Origin: Chloroflexota bacterium
Lineage (GTDB): Bacteria > Chloroflexota > Limnocylindria > Limnocylindrales > CSP1-4
Direction of reading: 5' to 3'
Length of the DNA: 5,879 bases
Assembly: GCA_013695255.1 (NCBI GenBank)
Contig: JACDAV010000330.1
Span: 1 to 5,879 of the forward strand
This document shows, one piece after another, positions 4,745-5,879 of the stretch (its first letter is position 1; every line of letters starts with the position of its first letter). Below the pieces are notes generated by a model. The model saw only the letters and a program-made list of their open reading frames with translations, ran no database searches and was not told the DNA's origin. Both the position numbers and the translations under genes were made by a program.

Positions 4745-5879
4745 GTGGCCGATCCGCTCGCCCCGTTCAGCGCCCCCGTTCGCGAATGGTTCCGCGCCAC
4801 CTTCGAGGCCCCCACCCAGGCCCAGGCAGACGGCTGGGCTGCCATCTCCGCCGGGCAGCACACGCTCATCCACGCCCCGACGGGCAGCGGCAAGACGCTC
4901 GCCGCGTTCCTGTGGACGCTCGACCGCCTCGCCACGGAGCCGCCGCCCAGCCGCACCGTCGCCGGCCGGCGCGGAACGCCGGCAACGGTCCGCGACGGGA
5001 TCCGCGTCCTGTACATCTCGCCCCTCAAGGCGCTGACGTACGACATCGAGCGCAACCTCCGCGCCCCGCTCGCCGGCATCGCCCTGGCCGCAACGCGTCT
5101 CGGCGCCGAAGCGCCCCGGATCGCCGTCGCGAGCCGCACCGGGGACACGCCGCAGGACGAGCGCCGCGACATCGCCAGACACCCGCCGGACATCCTCATC
5201 ACGACGCCCGAGTCGCTCTACCTGATGCTGACCAGCCAGGCGCGCGAGGTGCTGAAGACGGTCGAGCACGTGATCGTCGACGAGGTCCACGCGATTGCCG
5301 GCACGAAGCGCGGCGCCCACCTCGCCCTCAGCCTCGAACGACTCGAGCAGCTGGCCGTGAGACCACCCCAGCGGATCGGGCTCAGCGCCACGCAGCGGCC
5401 CCTCGAGACGATCGCCCGGTTCCTCGGCGGGGCTGGCCCGGACCGGACCGTGACGATCGTCGACGCCGGCGCTCGCAAGCCACTCGAGCTCGAGGTCGTC
5501 GTCCCGGTCGAGGACATGGCAAGAATCGGCGAGCTGCTCCCCCCGGAGGACCAGCCGGGCGGTCCGGCCACGCTGGGTGACGCGCGCACGTCGATCTGGC
5601 CGTCGATCCACCCCGCGATCCTCGAGCGGATCCGGGCCCACCGAAGCACGATCGTCTTCGTCAACAGCCGCCGTCTGGCCGAGCGACTCGCCCATCGCCT
5701 CAACGATCTGGCCGGCGAGGAGCTCGTCCGCGCCCACCACGGCTCGATCGCTCGCGAGCAGCGCGTCCAGATCGAGGAGGAGCTGAAGGCCGGGCGGCTG
5801 CCGGCGCTCGTCGCGACCAGCTCGCTGGAGCTCGGCATCGACATGGGCGCGGTCGACCTCGTGATCCAGGTCGAGAGCC
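4745..5879 (+). CDS. lhr: Lhr-family superfamily 2 DEAD/DEAH-box helicase (3' end missing)
   Basis: The frame is open from GTG 4745 to the window edge (378 codons plus one base). An in-frame TAA at 4712-4714 and the lack of any other start codon after it fix the start. All helicase motifs expected in this portion are present: PTQAQ Q-motif-like (23-27), Walker A APTGSGKT (44-51), Ia SPLKAL (92-97), Ib TPESL (154-158), Walker B DEVH (179-182), III SAT (214-216), IV IVFVNSRR (303-310) and V TSSLELGIDMG (358-368). The VHAIAGTKRGAHLALSLERL stretch (181-200) is characteristic of Lhr. Motif VI, the winged helix and the C-terminal domains lie beyond the window; full-length Lhr proteins have about 900-1,500 residues. 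Lhr is an ATP-dependent 3'-5' translocase on single-stranded DNA, linked to DNA repair and preferring DNA:RNA hybrids. No Shine-Dalgarno sequence precedes it. Confidence 0.93.
   Translation, partial: MADPLAPFSAPVREWFRATFEAPTQAQADGWAAISAGQHTLIHAPTGSGKTLAAFLWTLDRLATEPPPSRTVAGRRGTPATVRDGIRVLYISPLKALTYDIERNLRAPLAGIALAATRLGAEAPRIAVASRTGDTPQDERRDIARHPPDILITTPESLYLMLTSQAREVLKTVEHVIVDEVHAIAGTKRGAHLALSLERLEQLAVRPPQRIGLSATQRPLETIARFLGGAGPDRTVTIVDAGARKPLELEVVVPVEDMARIGELLPPEDQPGGPATLGDARTSIWPSIHPAILERIRAHRSTIVFVNSRRLAERLAHRLNDLAGEELVRAHHGSIAREQRVQIEEELKAGRLPALVATSSLELGIDMGAVDLVIQVES

Overview
High-GC (roughly 70% or more) bacterial DNA with G/C-heavy third codon positions, frequent GTG starts and almost no Shine-Dalgarno signals. 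The TatA variant, the NUDIX/MBL fusion, the XRE regulator with a nuclease-like tail and the start-site style fit an uncultured, high-GC Chloroflexota lineage. An actinobacterium cannot be excluded, and taxonomy here is inference. No mobile element, tRNA, rRNA or CRISPR array is visible.

Layout. (1) 1-897 (+): the 3' part of a NUDIX-hydrolase / metallo-beta-lactamase fusion whose 5' end lies before the window. (2) 1734-913 (-): a three-gene run converging on it: tatA (61 aa), a four-helix membrane protein (143 aa) and a roughly 59-aa small gene. The small gene begins in an ATGA overlap and appears broken by one extra base. (3) 1860-3572 (+): divergent from tatA, a class I (AcuC-like) histone-deacetylase-family protein fused to a C-terminal GNAT acetyltransferase domain. 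(4) 3573-3747: a convergent spacer with short G/C repeats and a hairpin. (5) 4512-3748 (-): an XRE-type regulator with a C-terminal PD-(D/E)XK-like region. (6) 4513-4744: a divergent spacer with a clear TATACT -10 element. (7) 4745-end (+): the N-terminal 378 residues of an Lhr-type superfamily 2 helicase, truncated by the window edge.

The genes do not form one pathway; they are short transcription units in alternating orientation. The most notable protein is the deacetylase-acetyltransferase fusion, which puts two opposite lysine-acetylation chemistries on one chain. In Bacillus the corresponding activities (AcuC and AcuA) are separate proteins acting on acetyl-CoA synthetase. Other points of interest are the MBL domain with altered metal ligands, the frameshifted small gene, and apparent leaderless starts at lhr and tatA.
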